Shown here piece after piece: positions 13,290-14,513 of a DNA stretch of 14,513 nt. The first letter of the stretch is position 1. Each line of letters opens with the position of its first letter. This stretch comes from an uncultured Clostridia bacterium (GTDB taxonomy: Bacteria; Bacillota; Clostridia; TANB77; CAG-508). The notes beneath the pieces are model-generated. The model was not told the origin of the DNA, made no database searches, and saw only the letters and a program-made list of their open reading frames with translations. The position numbers and the translations under genes are program-made. The stretch spans positions 1-14,513 of the forward strand of contig CARBKU010000015.1 in the NCBI GenBank assembly GCA_948946035.1. The letters are read 5' to 3'.

Positions 13290-14513
13290 ATAACATTTAT
13301 ATTATCTGCTATAAAAATTATAATACTATTAGGGTTTTTAATTTTTATACATGAGTTAGGACATTTTACTGTTGCGAAATTATGCAAAGTAAAAGTAAAC
13401 GAACTTGCGATAGGATTTGGACCAACAATATGGAGAAAGCAAGGAAAAGAAACAAAATATGCCTTACGATTATTCCCTTTAGGAGGGTTTGTTAGTATGG
13501 AAGGAGAAGAAGAAAGGTCAGAAGAAAATGGTTCATTTTCAAAAGCAAGTATACCAAAAAGAATAGCTATTGTTATAGCAGGAGCAACAGTAAATATAAT
13601 ATTTGGCTTACTTATTTATTTTATACTTTCTGCAAGTACAGGGACATATGTATCAAATGAAATTGACAAAGTGCTAGAAGGATATGCAGCACAAGAAATT
13701 GGAATACAAAGTGGAGATAAAATTATAGAAATAAATGGCAAAAAAATAAAAAGTAAAAATGATTTAGACAAAATTTTAGAAAAAACAAAAGGGGAAGAAC
13801 TAAAATTAAAAATAGAAAGAAATAATGAAATATTAGAATATACTACAAGACCAACAGAAGTAAAGGCTCAAGCAACAGGAATGTATTTAGATGAAAAGTG
13901 CAAAATAGTAGCAGTTGAAAAAAATAGTAGTAGTCAGAAACAAGGTGTACATTCAAATGACAAATTAGTAAAAATAAATAATCAAGATATAAATGAAGAT
14001 ACAAATAAAGCTTTAGAGTTAATAAGTAGCAATAAATCTGACAAAATTTTATTAACAGTTGAAAGAAATGGTGAACAAATAGAAATAGATTTAGTTCCAG
14101 ATATAGTTTCACAATATTATATAGGAATAAATTTAAAACAGGCACCAGACACATTTATAAATAGATGTATAAATGCTGGAATGACAACAAAAGAATTTAT
14201 GTTTTCAATTTTCGATAATTTAAAGCAATTATTCACAGGAAATGTTGGAATAGACCAAATGATGGGACCTGTTGGAATATCAGAGGCAGTAGCAAAAACA
14301 GATGATTTCAAAGAGTTTATTTCTATGATGGCATTAATATCTTTGTCACTTGGAGTTACAAATCTTTTACCAATTCCAGCGTTAGATGGTGGAAAGATAT
14401 TAATTTTAATTATTGAGGCTATAAGAAGAAAACCTTTAAATGAAAAAACAGAAATTAATATTCAATTATTAGGATTTTCTGTATTAATTGCCTTATCAAT
14501 ATATGTAACTTAT
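13287..14513 (+). CDS. rseP: Site-2-type membrane zinc metalloprotease RseP/RasP (M50 family), C-terminus cut by window end
   Basis: The frame is open from the TTG at 13287 to the last base of the window, giving 409 residues with no stop; probably only the last few residues are missing. An M50B intramembrane protease cuts membrane-bound anti-sigma factors and leftover signal peptides inside the membrane. The zinc-binding HELGH is at 22-26 in the first membrane helix, and the third ligand motif NLLPIPALDGG is at 359-369 with D367. Two PDZ-like domains lie between them (about 122-190 and 203-271), followed by the conserved MMGPVGISEAV (325-335). The start codon is TTG, well placed after AAAAGGAGGA. 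The neighbour upstream is cdsA, with no dxr between. Its target anti-sigma factor is not in the window. Confidence 0.93.
   Translation, partial: MITFILSAIKIIILLGFLIFIHELGHFTVAKLCKVKVNELAIGFGPTIWRKQGKETKYALRLFPLGGFVSMEGEEERSEENGSFSKASIPKRIAIVIAGATVNIIFGLLIYFILSASTGTYVSNEIDKVLEGYAAQEIGIQSGDKIIEINGKKIKSKNDLDKILEKTKGEELKLKIERNNEILEYTTRPTEVKAQATGMYLDEKCKIVAVEKNSSSQKQGVHSNDKLVKINNQDINEDTNKALELISSNKSDKILLTVERNGEQIEIDLVPDIVSQYYIGINLKQAPDTFINRCINAGMTTKEFMFSIFDNLKQLFTGNVGIDQMMGPVGISEAVAKTDDFKEFISMMALISLSLGVTNLLPIPALDGGKILILIIEAIRRKPLNEKTEINIQLLGFSVLIALSIYVTY

Overview
The window is AT-rich DNA from a Gram-positive bacterium of the Firmicutes, most likely an uncultured, low-GC member of the Clostridia. 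This rests on the block order rpsB-tsf-pyrH-frr-uppS-cdsA-rseP, strong AGGAGG-type ribosome binding sites, heavy use of AGA, ATA and other A/T-ending codons, and a Gram-positive style type IV pilus cluster. The genetic code looks standard: TGA ends genes and TGG is used for Trp. Every gene recognised lies on the plus strand. No tRNA, rRNA, CRISPR array, integrase or transposase gene was seen.

Region 1 (1-5726) is a type IV pilus locus. It holds the C-terminal part of a degenerate prepilin-peptidase-like membrane protein, two small prepilin-like proteins with unusual cleavage motifs, then pilB (extension ATPase), pilT (retraction ATPase) and pilC (inner-membrane platform). Region 2 (6042-6945) is a ROK-family sugar kinase gene broken by a one-base insertion close to its start. 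Region 3 (6980-10663) is the translation and nucleotide block: a strong promoter overlapping a hairpin, rpsB, tsf, a terminator, a 0.5 kb non-coding gap, pyrH and frr. Region 4 (10705-14513) is envelope lipid synthesis and membrane proteolysis: a divergent short-chain polyprenyl synthase, uppS, cdsA and an rseP-type site-2 protease cut off by the window end. The synthase could supply the allylic primer that UppS extends to undecaprenyl diphosphate, and CdsA makes CDP-diacylglycerol. dxr, which often sits between cdsA and rseP in Firmicutes, is not there.

The most unusual material is non-coding. Three gaps (1313-1583, 5727-6041, 8799-9322) each hold a large imperfect palindrome of about 137, 256 and 283 bases. 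Each has a long terminal stem enclosing two smaller hairpins. The third is the most striking: its outer arms are 57 bases long with only four differences, three of which leave G-U pairs in a plus-strand transcript. The three do not share obvious primary sequence, so they may be decayed members of one or more miniature-element families or structured RNAs. A 60-base palindrome also lies between pyrH and frr, and a hairpin covers the ribosome binding site of rseP.
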